Position numbers and translations under genes: made by a program. From NCBI GenBank assembly GCA_039636785.1, contig CP144169.1, positions 3,224,001-3,288,000 of the forward strand: 64,000 bases of DNA, written 5' to 3'. Source of the stretch: Micrococcaceae bacterium Sec5.7 (GTDB taxonomy: Bacteria > Actinomycetota > Actinomycetes > Actinomycetales > Micrococcaceae). Shown piece after piece: positions 25,604 through 33,886 of the stretch (positions within the stretch are counted from its first letter, which is position 1; the number at the start of each line of letters is the position of its first letter). Below the pieces are notes generated by a model. That model did not search any database and was not told the origin of the DNA. It was given only the letters and a program-made list of their open reading frames with translations.

Positions 25604-26560
25604 CTAGACGAACGTTTCGCCCGTGAGCTTCTCGTAGGCCTCGACATAGCGGCTCCGGGTACGGCTGATGACATCCCCGGGCAGCACCGGCGGCGGGGTG
25701 CCGGACGCCTTGTCCCAGCCGGACTCGGCCGAGGTCAGCCAGTCGCGGACGTATTGCTTGTCATAGGACGGCTGGGATTGTCCGGGCGCATACGTGCCGG
25801 CATCCCAGAATCGGGAGGAATCCGGGGTCAGGACTTCATCGCCCAGCGTGATGGTACCGGTGACCACGTCGTATCCGAACTCCACCTTGGTGTCGGCCAG
25901 GATGATGCCGCGGCTCCGGGCCACCTCCTCGGCCTTCGTGTAGATCTTCAGGGTCAGCTCGCTCAGACGGGCAGCAATGTCATCGCCCACCATGGCCACA
26001 ACGTCGTTGTAGGTGATGTTCACGTCATGCTCGCCCACCTCTGCCTTGGCCGAGGGCGTGAAGATCGCCCGCTCCAGCCGCGAACCATCCACCAGCCCCT
26101 CGGGCAAGGGGATGCTGCAGACGGTGCCTGACTGCGTGTACTCCACCAGCCCGGAGCCCGTCAGGTAACCGCGGGCGATGCACTCCACCGGGAACATCTC
26201 CAGCTTCTTGCAGATCATGGCCCTGCCCTCAACAGCCTCCGGAACGCCGCCTTCAACCGTGGATGCCAACACGTGGTGCTCAACGTCCAGCTGGTCAAAC
26301 CACCACAGGCTCAGCTGCGTGAGGATGCGCCCCTTGTCCGGGATCTCGCTGGCCAGGACGTGATCGTAGGCGCTGATACGGTCGCTCGCCACCACCAGCA
26401 CGCAGTCCTGTCCGACCATTTCCCGGATGGAATCGTCTGCCGGAACATACAGATCGCGGACCTTCCCCGAGTACACGTGCTCCCAGCCCGGCAGATCCAG
26501 GGTCTCGGTTTCGAGCCCGCCTGCGTTGGTTCCGGAGTTGTTCAGTTCAGCCACTGTCAT
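25604..26560 (-). CDS. purC: Phosphoribosylaminoimidazole-succinocarboxamide synthase
   Basis: Step 7 of purine synthesis: joins aspartate to CAIR using ATP, giving SAICAR. It is 318 residues, the usual length of the actinobacterial form. Recognisable segments: HVYSGKVRDLYVP (ATP-binding loop), VLVVASDRISAYDHVLASEI, MFPVECIARGYLTGSG and ILADTKVEFGYD. ATG overlaps the purD stop by 4 bp, so the two are translationally coupled. Its 3' end faces the XRE-TPR gene across an intrinsic terminator. Confidence 0.97.
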   Translation of the reverse strand: MTVAELNNSGTNAGGLETETLDLPGWEHVYSGKVRDLYVPADDSIREMVGQDCVLVVASDRISAYDHVLASEIPDKGRILTQLSLWWFDQLDVEHHVLASTVEGGVPEAVEGRAMICKKLEMFPVECIARGYLTGSGLVEYTQSGTVCSIPLPEGLVDGSRLERAIFTPSAKAEVGEHDVNITYNDVVAMVGDDIAARLSELTLKIYTKAEEVARSRGIILADTKVEFGYDVVTGTITLGDEVLTPDSSRFWDAGTYAPGQSQPSYDKQYVRDWLTSAESGWDKASGTPPPVLPGDVISRTRSRYVEAYEKLTGETFV

Positions 26561-27888
26561 GCCTTTGCTTTCGGGGCGGCCGCTTTGGCCACAGGCAGCA
26601 CACCGGTGCCGCCTGACGTTACCTTGATCTCGCCGCGGGCGGCCTTGCCGCCAATGTCAGTGCGGAACTGGGAGCCTTCCAGCTGAACCAGCTCCACGCC
26701 GTCGTACGCCTTTTCACGGGCCTCCACGAGGTCCGTGCCCAGCGCGACCACTGCGAGAACGCGGCCACCCGCGGAGACCACCTTGCCGTCGTCGTCGAGC
26801 TTGGTTCCTGCGTGGATCACGTGGACACCGTCCAGCTCGTCAACCTTCTTGAGCCCGCGGATGCGGTCCCCGGTGCGCGGGGTGTCCGGGTAATTCTCGG
26901 ACGCGACGACGACGGCGACAGCGGTCTCCTTCAACCAGCGCAGCTCTTCTGCCTTGTCCAGTTCGCCCTTGGCAGCTGCCAGCAGCAGCGCACCGAGGGG
27001 CGTCTTGAGGCGGGCCAGCACGGCCTGGGTCTCGGGGTCGCCGAAGCGGACGTTGAACTCAATGACGCGGGTGCCGCGCGAAGTCAGGGCGAGGCCCACA
27101 AACAGCACACCCACAAACGGGGTGCCCCGGAGGGCCATCTGCTTGACCGTCGGCTGGGCCACGCGGTCGATGACTTCCTGGACCAGGCCTTCGGGCGCCC
27201 ATTCCAGCGGAGTGTACGCGCCCATGCCGCCGGTATTGGGCCCTTCATCGTTGTCGAAAATGCGTTTGAAATCCTGTGCCGGGGACAGCGCCACCGTGTT
27301 GTGGCCATCGCACAGAACAAAGACGGAGACCTCGGGGCCATCCAGGAATTCCTCGATCACCACGGTTCCGCCGGCGTCGAAGCAGGTCTGAGCGTGAGCC
27401 AGGGCTTCGTCCCGGTTTTTGGTGACCACCACGCCCTTGCCGGCGGCCAGTCCGTCGTCCTTCACCACGTAGGGTGCGCCGAAGGTATCCAGGGCCGCTG
27501 CGGCCTCTTCCGCGTTGCTTGCCACCAGCGCCATGGCGGTGGGCACGCCAGCCTCGGCCATCACCTCCTTGGCGAACGCTTTGGAGGCCTCCAGCTGGGC
27601 CGCGGCCTTGCTTGGGCCGAACACCGGAATTCCGGCATCACGGACAGCATCCGCCACCCCTGCGGCGAGCGGAGCCTCCGGGCCGACAATCACCAGATCC
27701 ACGGTGAGCCTGCTCGCGAGCGCGGCAACTGCGTCCGGATCGTTGCCGTCGATGGCGTGCGTGGGGACCAGCTTGCTGATGCCGGCGTTGCCCGGCGCCG
27801 CATGGACTTCGGAAACGTTGGGATCGGCGAGCAAGGAGCGGACAATGGCGTGTTCGCGGCCTCCGGGGCCAATGACGAGTACCTTCAC
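26557..27888 (-). CDS. purD: Phosphoribosylamine-glycine ligase (GAR synthetase)
   Basis: Step 2 of purine synthesis: ATP-dependent ligation of glycine to phosphoribosylamine. An ATP-grasp enzyme of 443 residues. Segments KVLVIGPGGREHAIVRSLL, YVVKDDGLAAGKGVVVTKN, NTGGMGAYTP and VIEFNVRFGDPETQAVL (metal-binding Glu/Asn) are diagnostic. The frame is open to a TTG at 27897, but GTG at 27888 gives the standard N-terminus MKVLVIGPGG and is preferred. It lies upstream of purC in a two-gene operon and is divergent from the molybdoenzyme gene. Confidence 0.96.
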   Translation of the reverse strand: MKVLVIGPGGREHAIVRSLLADPNVSEVHAAPGNAGISKLVPTHAIDGNDPDAVAALASRLTVDLVIVGPEAPLAAGVADAVRDAGIPVFGPSKAAAQLEASKAFAKEVMAEAGVPTAMALVASNAEEAAAALDTFGAPYVVKDDGLAAGKGVVVTKNRDEALAHAQTCFDAGGTVVIEEFLDGPEVSVFVLCDGHNTVALSPAQDFKRIFDNDEGPNTGGMGAYTPLEWAPEGLVQEVIDRVAQPTVKQMALRGTPFVGVLFVGLALTSRGTRVIEFNVRFGDPETQAVLARLKTPLGALLLAAAKGELDKAEELRWLKETAVAVVVASENYPDTPRTGDRIRGLKKVDELDGVHVIHAGTKLDDDGKVVSAGGRVLAVVALGTDLVEAREKAYDGVELVQLEGSQFRTDIGGKAARGEIKVTSGGTGVLPVAKAAAPKAKA

Positions 27889-28050
27889 AGTCACCAAGGG
27901 TACTTTGTGGACGCTGCTGCCTCCTAAGCTGTGTCCTGCCTGCCTTGCGGCGAGGCTTTGTCCGGGGCGTCCGGGGCACTTAACCGGGGCCTGCGTCCGG
28001 AGAAAGGGCGGCTAATCAATCCGCGGAGCAGCCGGCTACGAATCACCGGC

Positions 28051-29628
28051 ATGAAGAAACTGATGAACTGGCTCAAGGGTCCCGCCGCATTGGCCGCGCT
28101 GGCCGGTGTGGCAGCCGCCGCCGTCGTACTCTCCGTTGCGGAACTGATCGGCGCATTCTTCACCGCGAGGGCAACGCCCTTAATCGCCCTGGGGTCCACC
28201 TTTATTGACTTCACGCCGCCTTGGATGAAGGACTTTGCCATCGCAACGTTCGGCACCAATGACAAGGCCGCGCTGTTTGTCGGCATGGGCCTGACCATTT
28301 TCCTGCTGGCCTGCGTGCTTGGCGTGGTGGCCTACCGCAGGTGGGCGCTGGGTGTGGCCGGCGTGCTGCTGATGGGCGCGGTGATCGTGGCCAGTGTGGT
28401 GACACGTGCCAGTGTGAAGCCGGTTGACGCCATCCCAGCGCTGATCGGCACTGTTGCCGGGCTGGTGGCGCTGCGGCTCCTGATTGCACCGCTGTGGCGG
28501 CTCAGGCCCTTCCCTGACACTCCTGCCGATACCGCTGCCAAAGGCACCGAGCGGCCTGTCACCTCGCGCCGCGCCTTCTTCGCCGCGACCGGCATTGCCG
28601 CGGCAGCTGCTGCCATCGCCGCCACCGGCGGACGCCTCCTGAGCGCCGCACGCAGCAACGTGGCCCGGGCCCGTGGCTCCCTGAAACTTCCCGCGCCCGC
28701 CAAGGCCGCTCCCTCCCTTCCTGCCGGCGTGCAGTCCCCCACGCCGGGCGTGACTCCGTGGCTAACGCCCAACAAGGATTTCTACCGGATCGACACCGCG
28801 CTGAGTGTCCCCGAAATCAACGCCGAGGAATGGGAACTCCGGGTCCATGGGCTGGTGGAGCAGGAAATACGCCTCACCTTCCAGGACCTGCTCGACGCCG
28901 AACTGATCGAGTCCCATGTGTCCCTCACCTGTGTTTCCAACCCGGTGGGCGGAAACCTGGCCGGCAACGCCAAGTGGCTGGGCCTGCCAATCCGCGAAGT
29001 CCTCAAGCGGGCTCGCCCCAAGGACGGCGCGGACATGGTGCTCTCCACTTCGATCGACGGGTTCAGCGCCTCCACTCCCCTGGAGGTCCTGCAGGACCAC
29101 CGGGACGCCATCCTGGCCATCGGCATGAATGACGAGCCACTGCCCCTGGAGCACGGCTACCCGGTCCGCATGGTGGTTCCCGGACTCTACGGCTTTGTCT
29201 CCGCCACTAAATGGGTGGTTGACCTTGAGGTGACCCGCTTCGCTGACAGCAAGGCCTACTGGACCCAGCGCGGCTGGTCCGAACGCGGCCCCATCAAAAC
29301 CATGGCACGTGTGGAAGTGCCGAAGTCCTTCGCGCAGGTTGCCGCCGGACGGGTGGCCATCGGCGGCACGGCCTGGGCCCAGACCCGCGGCATCACCAAG
29401 GTGGAAATCCAGATCGACAACGGCGAATGGGCCGAGGCCGTCCTGTCCGCCGAGGCCTCCGTAATCACCTGGCGGCAGTGGTCATACGACTGGGATGCAA
29501 CCCCCGGCCCGCACTACATCAAGGTCCGTGCCACGGACGGAACCGGCGAGGTCCAGACGGACAAGCGGGCAGATCCCGTCCCGGACGGCGCCTCCGGCTG
29601 GCAGTCGGTTCTGGTGACCGTGCAATAG
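28051..29628 (+). CDS. Molybdopterin-dependent oxidoreductase, sulfite-oxidase fold, membrane-anchored
   Basis: A 525-residue protein. The first 160 residues contain four or five hydrophobic helices, then a Ser/Arg-Arg segment (TSRRAFFAATGIAAAAAAIA) reminiscent of a Tat-type signal within the chain. The catalytic domain has the molybdenum-ligand cysteine in SLTCVSNPVGG (Cys294), GLPIREVLKRARP and HGYPVRMVVPGLYG, followed by a Mo-co dimerisation domain ending at the C-terminus. The ATG at 28051 (MKKLMNWLKG) is preferred over an upstream start. The substrate is unknown. A MobA-like gene at 48.3 kb also serves molybdenum enzymes in this window. Confidence 0.9.
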   Translation: MKKLMNWLKGPAALAALAGVAAAAVVLSVAELIGAFFTARATPLIALGSTFIDFTPPWMKDFAIATFGTNDKAALFVGMGLTIFLLACVLGVVAYRRWALGVAGVLLMGAVIVASVVTRASVKPVDAIPALIGTVAGLVALRLLIAPLWRLRPFPDTPADTAAKGTERPVTSRRAFFAATGIAAAAAAIAATGGRLLSAARSNVARARGSLKLPAPAKAAPSLPAGVQSPTPGVTPWLTPNKDFYRIDTALSVPEINAEEWELRVHGLVEQEIRLTFQDLLDAELIESHVSLTCVSNPVGGNLAGNAKWLGLPIREVLKRARPKDGADMVLSTSIDGFSASTPLEVLQDHRDAILAIGMNDEPLPLEHGYPVRMVVPGLYGFVSATKWVVDLEVTRFADSKAYWTQRGWSERGPIKTMARVEVPKSFAQVAAGRVAIGGTAWAQTRGITKVEIQIDNGEWAEAVLSAEASVITWRQWSYDWDATPGPHYIKVRATDGTGEVQTDKRADPVPDGASGWQSVLVTVQ

Positions 29629-29630
29629 CC

Positions 29631-29693
29631 CGGCACGGCGCAGGTCCACGGCGCAGCGGCACGGCGCAGGTCCACGGCGCAGCGGCACGGCGC
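29631..29693. repeat. 26-bp tandem repeat, 2.4 copies
   Basis: The unit begins CGGCACGGCGCAGGTCCACG and is 26 bp long. It is repeated exactly at 29631-29656 and 29657-29682, with an 11-bp partial third copy. It sits between the molybdoenzyme stop and the asparaginase start. Confidence 0.9.
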
Positions 29694-29728
29694 CGGGGAT
29701 TGCAAGTCCGGCACCATAGACTTGCATC

Positions 29729-30745
29729 ATGCCCCAAAATTCGCATGCCACGTTCACTGTGGAGTCCGCCGTCGAGCTGGCCGTTGTTGAACGCAGCGGA
29801 TTCGTTGAGTCCCGGCACATCGGCTCGGCCGTGGTGCTGGCCGGGGACGGCACAGTGGTCACTGAACTGGGCGACATCACCACGCCCATCTATGCCCGGT
29901 CCACCCTCAAACCGCTCCAGGCTCTCGCATCCATGCAGTCCGGTGTTCCGTTGCGGGGCGCCCAGGTGGCTTTGGCGTGCGGCAGCCATATTGGCTCTCT
30001 GGATCACATGGACATTGTGGAAGGCATGCTCAAGGCTGCCGGGGTTAAGGAAGAACAACTCCAGTGCCCCTCGGCCTGGCCGCAGGATGAAACCGCCCGC
30101 AACTGGCTGATCCGCTCCGAAAAGGGCAAGTCCAAGCTTGCGTTCAACTGCTCCGGCAAGCACGCGGCCTTCCTGTGGGCCTGCACGGAGAACGGCTGGG
30201 ACACTCACAGCTACCTCGAGCCCAACCACCCCCTGCAGCAGCGCATCCGCGCCGTAATCGAGGAATACACCCAGGAGAAGATCGCGCACCTGGGCATCGA
30301 TGGCTGCGGCGCTCCCGTTGCGGCGGTTTCGCTCACCGGCCTGGCCCGCGCCTTTTCGCGGCTGGCCAGGGCTCCCGGGGACAAAAACTCCAACGCCCGC
30401 GCAGCCACCGTCGCCACGTCCATGCTGGATTACCCGTGGGCGGTCCAGGGCCGCGGCGAGGCCAACACCATCGTGATGGACGAGCTGGACGTCATTGCCA
30501 AGATCGGGGCCGAGGGCGTGCTGGCCATGGCCACACCGCAGGGCGCTTCCGTCGCAGTGAAGGTGCTGGACGGCAATCTCCGGGCCACGACGCTGGTGGG
30601 GCTCACGCTGCTGGCTGCCGCCGGCGCCGTTGACATTCCCGGAGTGTCCAGTGTGCTGGAAAAGGTTGTTGAGCCAGTGCTGGGCGGCGGCCGGCAAGTG
30701 GGCAAGATCCGGCTGGGCCACGCGGTTTCGGCCCTGCTGGACTAG
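29729..30745 (+). CDS. L-asparaginase, Rhizobium etli (ReAV) type
   Basis: Hydrolyses asparagine to aspartate and ammonia. It is 338 residues, of the class unrelated to E. coli asparaginases I and II and related to the serine-beta-lactamase/glutaminase fold. Signatures: ARSTLKPLQALA (SxxK-like), ACGSHIGSLDHM, FNCSGKHAAFLW (metal-linked Cys and second SxxK-like lysine) and IDGCGAPVAAVS. No signal peptide, so cytoplasmic. No ribosome-binding site is obvious before the ATG. Glutaminase (40.8 kb) and an AnsP-like permease (36.8 kb) are nearby but not in the same operon. Confidence 0.92.
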   Translation: MPQNSHATFTVESAVELAVVERSGFVESRHIGSAVVLAGDGTVVTELGDITTPIYARSTLKPLQALASMQSGVPLRGAQVALACGSHIGSLDHMDIVEGMLKAAGVKEEQLQCPSAWPQDETARNWLIRSEKGKSKLAFNCSGKHAAFLWACTENGWDTHSYLEPNHPLQQRIRAVIEEYTQEKIAHLGIDGCGAPVAAVSLTGLARAFSRLARAPGDKNSNARAATVATSMLDYPWAVQGRGEANTIVMDELDVIAKIGAEGVLAMATPQGASVAVKVLDGNLRATTLVGLTLLAAAGAVDIPGVSSVLEKVVEPVLGGGRQVGKIRLGHAVSALLD

Positions 30746-30796
30746 AGCCCGGCTGGAGTGGAGCCCTGCTGGGCTAGAGCCCGGCTGGACTGGAGC
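30742..30796. repeat. Direct repeat of 23 bp, two copies
   Basis: CTAGAGCCCGGCTGGAGTGG plus AGC at 30742-30764 recurs at 30774-30796 with one difference. It starts at the asparaginase stop codon. Confidence 0.8.
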
Positions 30797-30831
30797 TAAG
30801 CCGGGCCAGTTGCTGAAAGGAGACGGACAAA

Positions 30832-31212
30832 GTGGCAGTTTCACGGCGCCGTATTGATCTTGACGAGGGCCGGGCAGCGGTGGCGTTGTGGCTGGAAGCC
30901 GCCCCACCGGCGTCGGACGCTTCCGTTCCGCGAACAACCATAGCCACCGCGGTGCGCTTCACACTCGAGGAAGTCACGGCCCGCGCACCCGGCAACTCGG
31001 TGGAGGTGCGCGTTCCGCCTTTCGGCGTCACGCAGTGTGTCGAGGGGCCGCGCCACACACGCGGAACCCCGCCGAACGTCATAGAGTGCGACGCCGCCAC
31101 CTGGCTTGCCATGGTGACCGGCCAGTTGAGCTGGGCGGACGCCGTAGCGGACGGCAAGGTGGCGGCCTCAGGTTTGCGCGCGGACCTCTCCGGGCTGCTC
31201 CCGCTGCAGTAA
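30832..31212 (+). CDS. Sterol carrier family protein
   Basis: A 126-residue small cytoplasmic protein. VRFTLEEVTARAPGNSVEVR, VRVPPFGVTQCVEG and PPNVIECDAATWLAMVTGQL match the bacterial sterol-carrier (SCP2-fold) group of actinobacteria, with a hydrophobic cavity for a lipid-like ligand. The GTG start has AAAGGAG upstream. It lies 86 bp after the asparaginase gene. The role in bacteria is not established. Confidence 0.85.
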   Translation: MAVSRRRIDLDEGRAAVALWLEAAPPASDASVPRTTIATAVRFTLEEVTARAPGNSVEVRVPPFGVTQCVEGPRHTRGTPPNVIECDAATWLAMVTGQLSWADAVADGKVAASGLRADLSGLLPLQ

Positions 31213-31229
31213 CTGTATTAACTGCGGGG

Positions 31230-31877
31230 CTAGCGGACCGCAGCGATGGCCGTGGCTGTGGCCGGGTGACGGACCGAGTTCTGGAGTCTGGTGGACAGCG
31301 CGGCGACTATGGCCAGGACGAAGGCTGCCACCGCGATGAGCAAGGACATAATGGCCACAGTGCCGTAGCCGCTGACACCCGGATCCAGGAACGGGTACGG
31401 GTACCAGCCGACGATGGGGCCGCGGATCAGGCTGTAGACCAGGTACAGCAGCGGGAAGGCCAGCCACAGCAGCGACGTTCTGATGGAGATCTTCGACTTG
31501 GGAAGGTCCACCAGCCAGTCAATGACAATGATGGTTGGCACCGTGTAGTGCAGCACCACATTGATCCAGGGAATCGGCGTGTTGACGTCAATGTCGCTCA
31601 GCAGCAGGCTGTACGTGATGCCGGTGATGGTCATATACACCGTGGCCGCGCCGCGCAGCAGTTCAAGCCATCGTGGGCTCTCGCCCTTCAAGGTGAACCA
31701 GCCGGCCACGCCGAGCGTCACGAAAGCGATGATGTTGGACTCGATGGTGAAATAGCTGAAGTAGTTTCCGGCCTTGCCGCCATTCTGCATCAGATGCAGG
31801 AACTGGAACAGCACGGCTGCAAAACCAAGCAGCGCGAACCACAATCGGAAAAGTGCAAGTCCCCTGTTTGCCGTCAT
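31230..31877 (-). CDS. Pr6Pr-family integral membrane protein
   Basis: A 215-residue protein with six predicted membrane helices. The segments YFSYFTIESNIIAFVTL, LHYTVPTIIVIDWLVD and PYPFLDP are those of the Pr6Pr (FAR-17a/AIG1-like) family, whose animal members hydrolyse fatty acid esters of hydroxy fatty acids. The bacterial function is unknown. The ATG is at 31877. Its 3' end converges with the sterol-carrier gene 18 bp away. Confidence 0.87.
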   Translation of the reverse strand: MTANRGLALFRLWFALLGFAAVLFQFLHLMQNGGKAGNYFSYFTIESNIIAFVTLGVAGWFTLKGESPRWLELLRGAATVYMTITGITYSLLLSDIDVNTPIPWINVVLHYTVPTIIVIDWLVDLPKSKISIRTSLLWLAFPLLYLVYSLIRGPIVGWYPYPFLDPGVSGYGTVAIMSLLIAVAAFVLAIVAALSTRLQNSVRHPATATAIAAVR

Positions 31878-31936
31878 GAGCCGATCCTAGGGCAGGAAGG
31901 CACCGGGCGCGAGCAGCCACGGCGCACAAACAACTG

Positions 31937-32004
31937 CCGTTTCGATGGTTCCCCTTGCACTCGATGTTGGGCCACATCATGTGCGCGGGGAACCATCGAA
32001 ACGG
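31937..32004 (-). terminator. Exceptionally long stem-loop downstream of the dctA remnant
   Basis: Perfect 18-bp arms CCGTTTCGATGGTTCCCC (31937-31954) and GGGGAACCATCGAAACGG (31987-32004). The 32-nt interior continues the stem, with GCAC/GTGC and GATGT/ACATC separated by 2-nt mismatches and a 6-nt loop. It lies 12 bp beyond the dctA stop, so a terminator is likely, but no strong T run follows. Confidence 0.7.
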
Positions 32005-32015
32005 GTGAGGCGGGG

Positions 32016-33580
32016 TTACTCGTGGTTGATGGCCGCCGAGCTGCCCACGGTCTCGTGGCTGCCGGCCGGTACTGGGTCGCTTTGCCGGCGCCTGCTCATC
32101 TCGAACTCCGGGATCTCCTCCGGGGTGGGCCCGCCACGGAACTTGGGTGACGGCGCCTGGCCTTCACTGATCCGTTCGAGCTCCTGGTCCTCGAATTCGT
32201 CTTCCACCCATCATGATGGCGGAATCGTGGTTGGTGATTTCACCGTTGAACGCACGGACCATAACGCTGCGGTCAAAATGGCCTTCCCACTTCGAGACAA
32301 CGAAGGTGGCCACGCAATTGCCGAGCAGGTTCACCACCACGCGCATGGAGTCCATAAGGCGGTCGGCGCCCAGAAGGAGGGCCACACCGGCCACCGGGAA
32401 GATACCGAGCGCCGCAGCGGTGGCGGAGAGCGCCAGGAACGAGGATCCGGGAACACCCGCCATTCCCTTGGATGTCAGCAGCAGGACACCCAGGGCGGCC
32501 AGCTGCTGGCCCAGGTCAAGGTGATGGCCGAAGGCCTGTGCCAGGAACAGCAGCGAGATCGAAAGGTAGATCGCGGCGCCGTCGAGGTTGAAGGAATATC
32601 CGGTGGGAACAACGAGCCCGGTGGTGGCGCGGGAGCAGCCGGCGTTGGTCAGCTTGGTCATGATGCGCGGCATTACGGCCTCAGTGGAGGCGGTGCCGAG
32701 GGCAAGCAGGAACTCTTCGCGGGTGTACTTCAGGAAGTGCCACAGCGGAACCCGGGCGAATCCCCAGGCCACCAGGAACAGCAGCCCAATGAACACAATG
32801 GCCGCGCCGTAGCGGGCGGCAATCAGCACGGCATATGTGCCCAGGGTGTCCAGGCCGTATTGGCCGATAATAAACGCCATGGCTCCGAAGGCACCGATGG
32901 GCGCAACCTTCATGATCCAGGACATGATCTTGAAGATCAGCTCGAGCACGGTTTCCATCAGGCTGATGACCGGCATGCAGCGCTTGCGGCCGATGACAAC
33001 GATCGCCGCACCGAAGAAGACCGAGAAGAAGAGAACCTGAAGCAGGCTGTTGCTGGCGAAGGCTCCGATGACGCTGGTGGGGATGATGTCCAGGATGAAG
33101 GACGCGGCATCCTTGGGTGGCGTGGTGCCGGTCTTGGCTGTGAGCGCTTCCTGGGACAAGGTGCCGGGATCGATGTTGAGGCCGGCACCGGCTGGACCAG
33201 ATTGCCCACGATCAGGCCAAAGACCAGGGCGAACATTGTTGCGCCGGTGAAGTAGAGAAGCGCTTTGACTCCTACCCTCCCGACCGCCTTGACGTCGCCT
33301 ACCGCTGAGATTCCGGTGACAATCACCAGGAAGATCAGCGGCGCAATGATCATTTTAATGAGCTGGATAAAGCCATCGCCAAGCGGCCTCAGCTTTGAAC
33401 CGAGGTCCGGCCAGAAATGTCCGATGAGGACACCTGCCACGACGGCGATCAGGATTTGGAAGAAGAGCGACTTGTACAGTGGCTTCGCAAAAAAGCGAAG
33501 GACGTCGGCCCGGTTGTCTTTTTCGTAGCCCGTTCCTGTTGCAGGATGAGGGTGGGCTGGCTTCCCGGCCCCGGAATCAT
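32016..33580 (-). pseudogene. dctA: C4-dicarboxylate transporter DctA, frameshifted
   Basis: Dicarboxylate/amino-acid:cation symporter (DAACS). The parts lie in different frames: YEKDNRADVLRFFAKPLYKS through LIVGNLVQP (about 33533 to 33190), then SQEALTAKTG through NGEITNHDSAIMM (33159 to about 32212), then EDEFEDQELERISEGQ to the stop at 32016. The first junction, near 33190, is explained by one missing G (CCGGTGCC where CCGGGTGCC restores the frame). The second lies at 32205-32215. No start codon is in frame with the first block; the ATG at 33580 is in another frame. The transport core itself (TGLVVPTGYSFNLDG, SKGMAGVPGSSF) is intact, so recent decay or sequencing error are both possible. 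Confidence 0.85.
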
Positions 33581-33619
33581 TGCTGTCCCCAGCCGTCGAT
33601 GATGCGGGGCGTTGTCACC

Positions 33620-33653
33620 GGGAACGGCACGTGCCGGAGAGACCGCCGTTCCC
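33620..33653 (-). terminator. Terminator-like hairpin after the winged-helix gene
   Basis: GGGAACGGC (33620-33628) and GCCGTTCCC (33645-33653) form a perfect 9-bp stem. It starts 2 bp past the stop of the minus-strand winged-helix gene. Confidence 0.6.
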
Positions 33654-33655
33654 TC

Positions 33656-33886
33656 CTACTCGGAGGCGTCAGATGAAACCCCGACCAGGGTGTAGAAGGG
33701 TGTGGACCTCGCCCTGCTTTCCGGAGGAATATTTGACCGGACCAGGGAGGCCGACTCCAACGCACTCAGGTGGTACTGAGTGGCGCCCTTGGACGCCCTC
33801 AGGGCAGCGCTGATGTCAGAGGTCCTCCGCGGGCCGTGCCCCTCCAGGTAGGCCATGATTCGATCCCGGAGCGGATGGTTAGTCAC
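33656..33886 (-). CDS. Small winged-helix DNA-binding protein
   Basis: A 76-residue protein that is almost only a winged helix: LRDRIMAYLEGHGPRRTSDI, then SAALRASKGATQYHLSALES as helix-turn-helix with recognition helix, and a wing ending in STPFYTLVG. No effector domain is present. The GTG start overlaps the decarboxylase stop (GTGA), so it is translated with that gene and probably regulates it or the neighbouring transporter. The fold is ArsR/MarR-like; no subfamily can be named. Confidence 0.8.
   Translation of the reverse strand: MTNHPLRDRIMAYLEGHGPRRTSDISAALRASKGATQYHLSALESASLVRSNIPPESRARSTPFYTLVGVSSDASE

Noticed and set aside
31945-33255. A 436-codon plus-strand open frame across dctA
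   Set aside because: Low-complexity Gln/Gly/Asp/His-rich product, antisense to the transporter. It is open only because dctA is GC-rich, and it does not explain the frameshifts.
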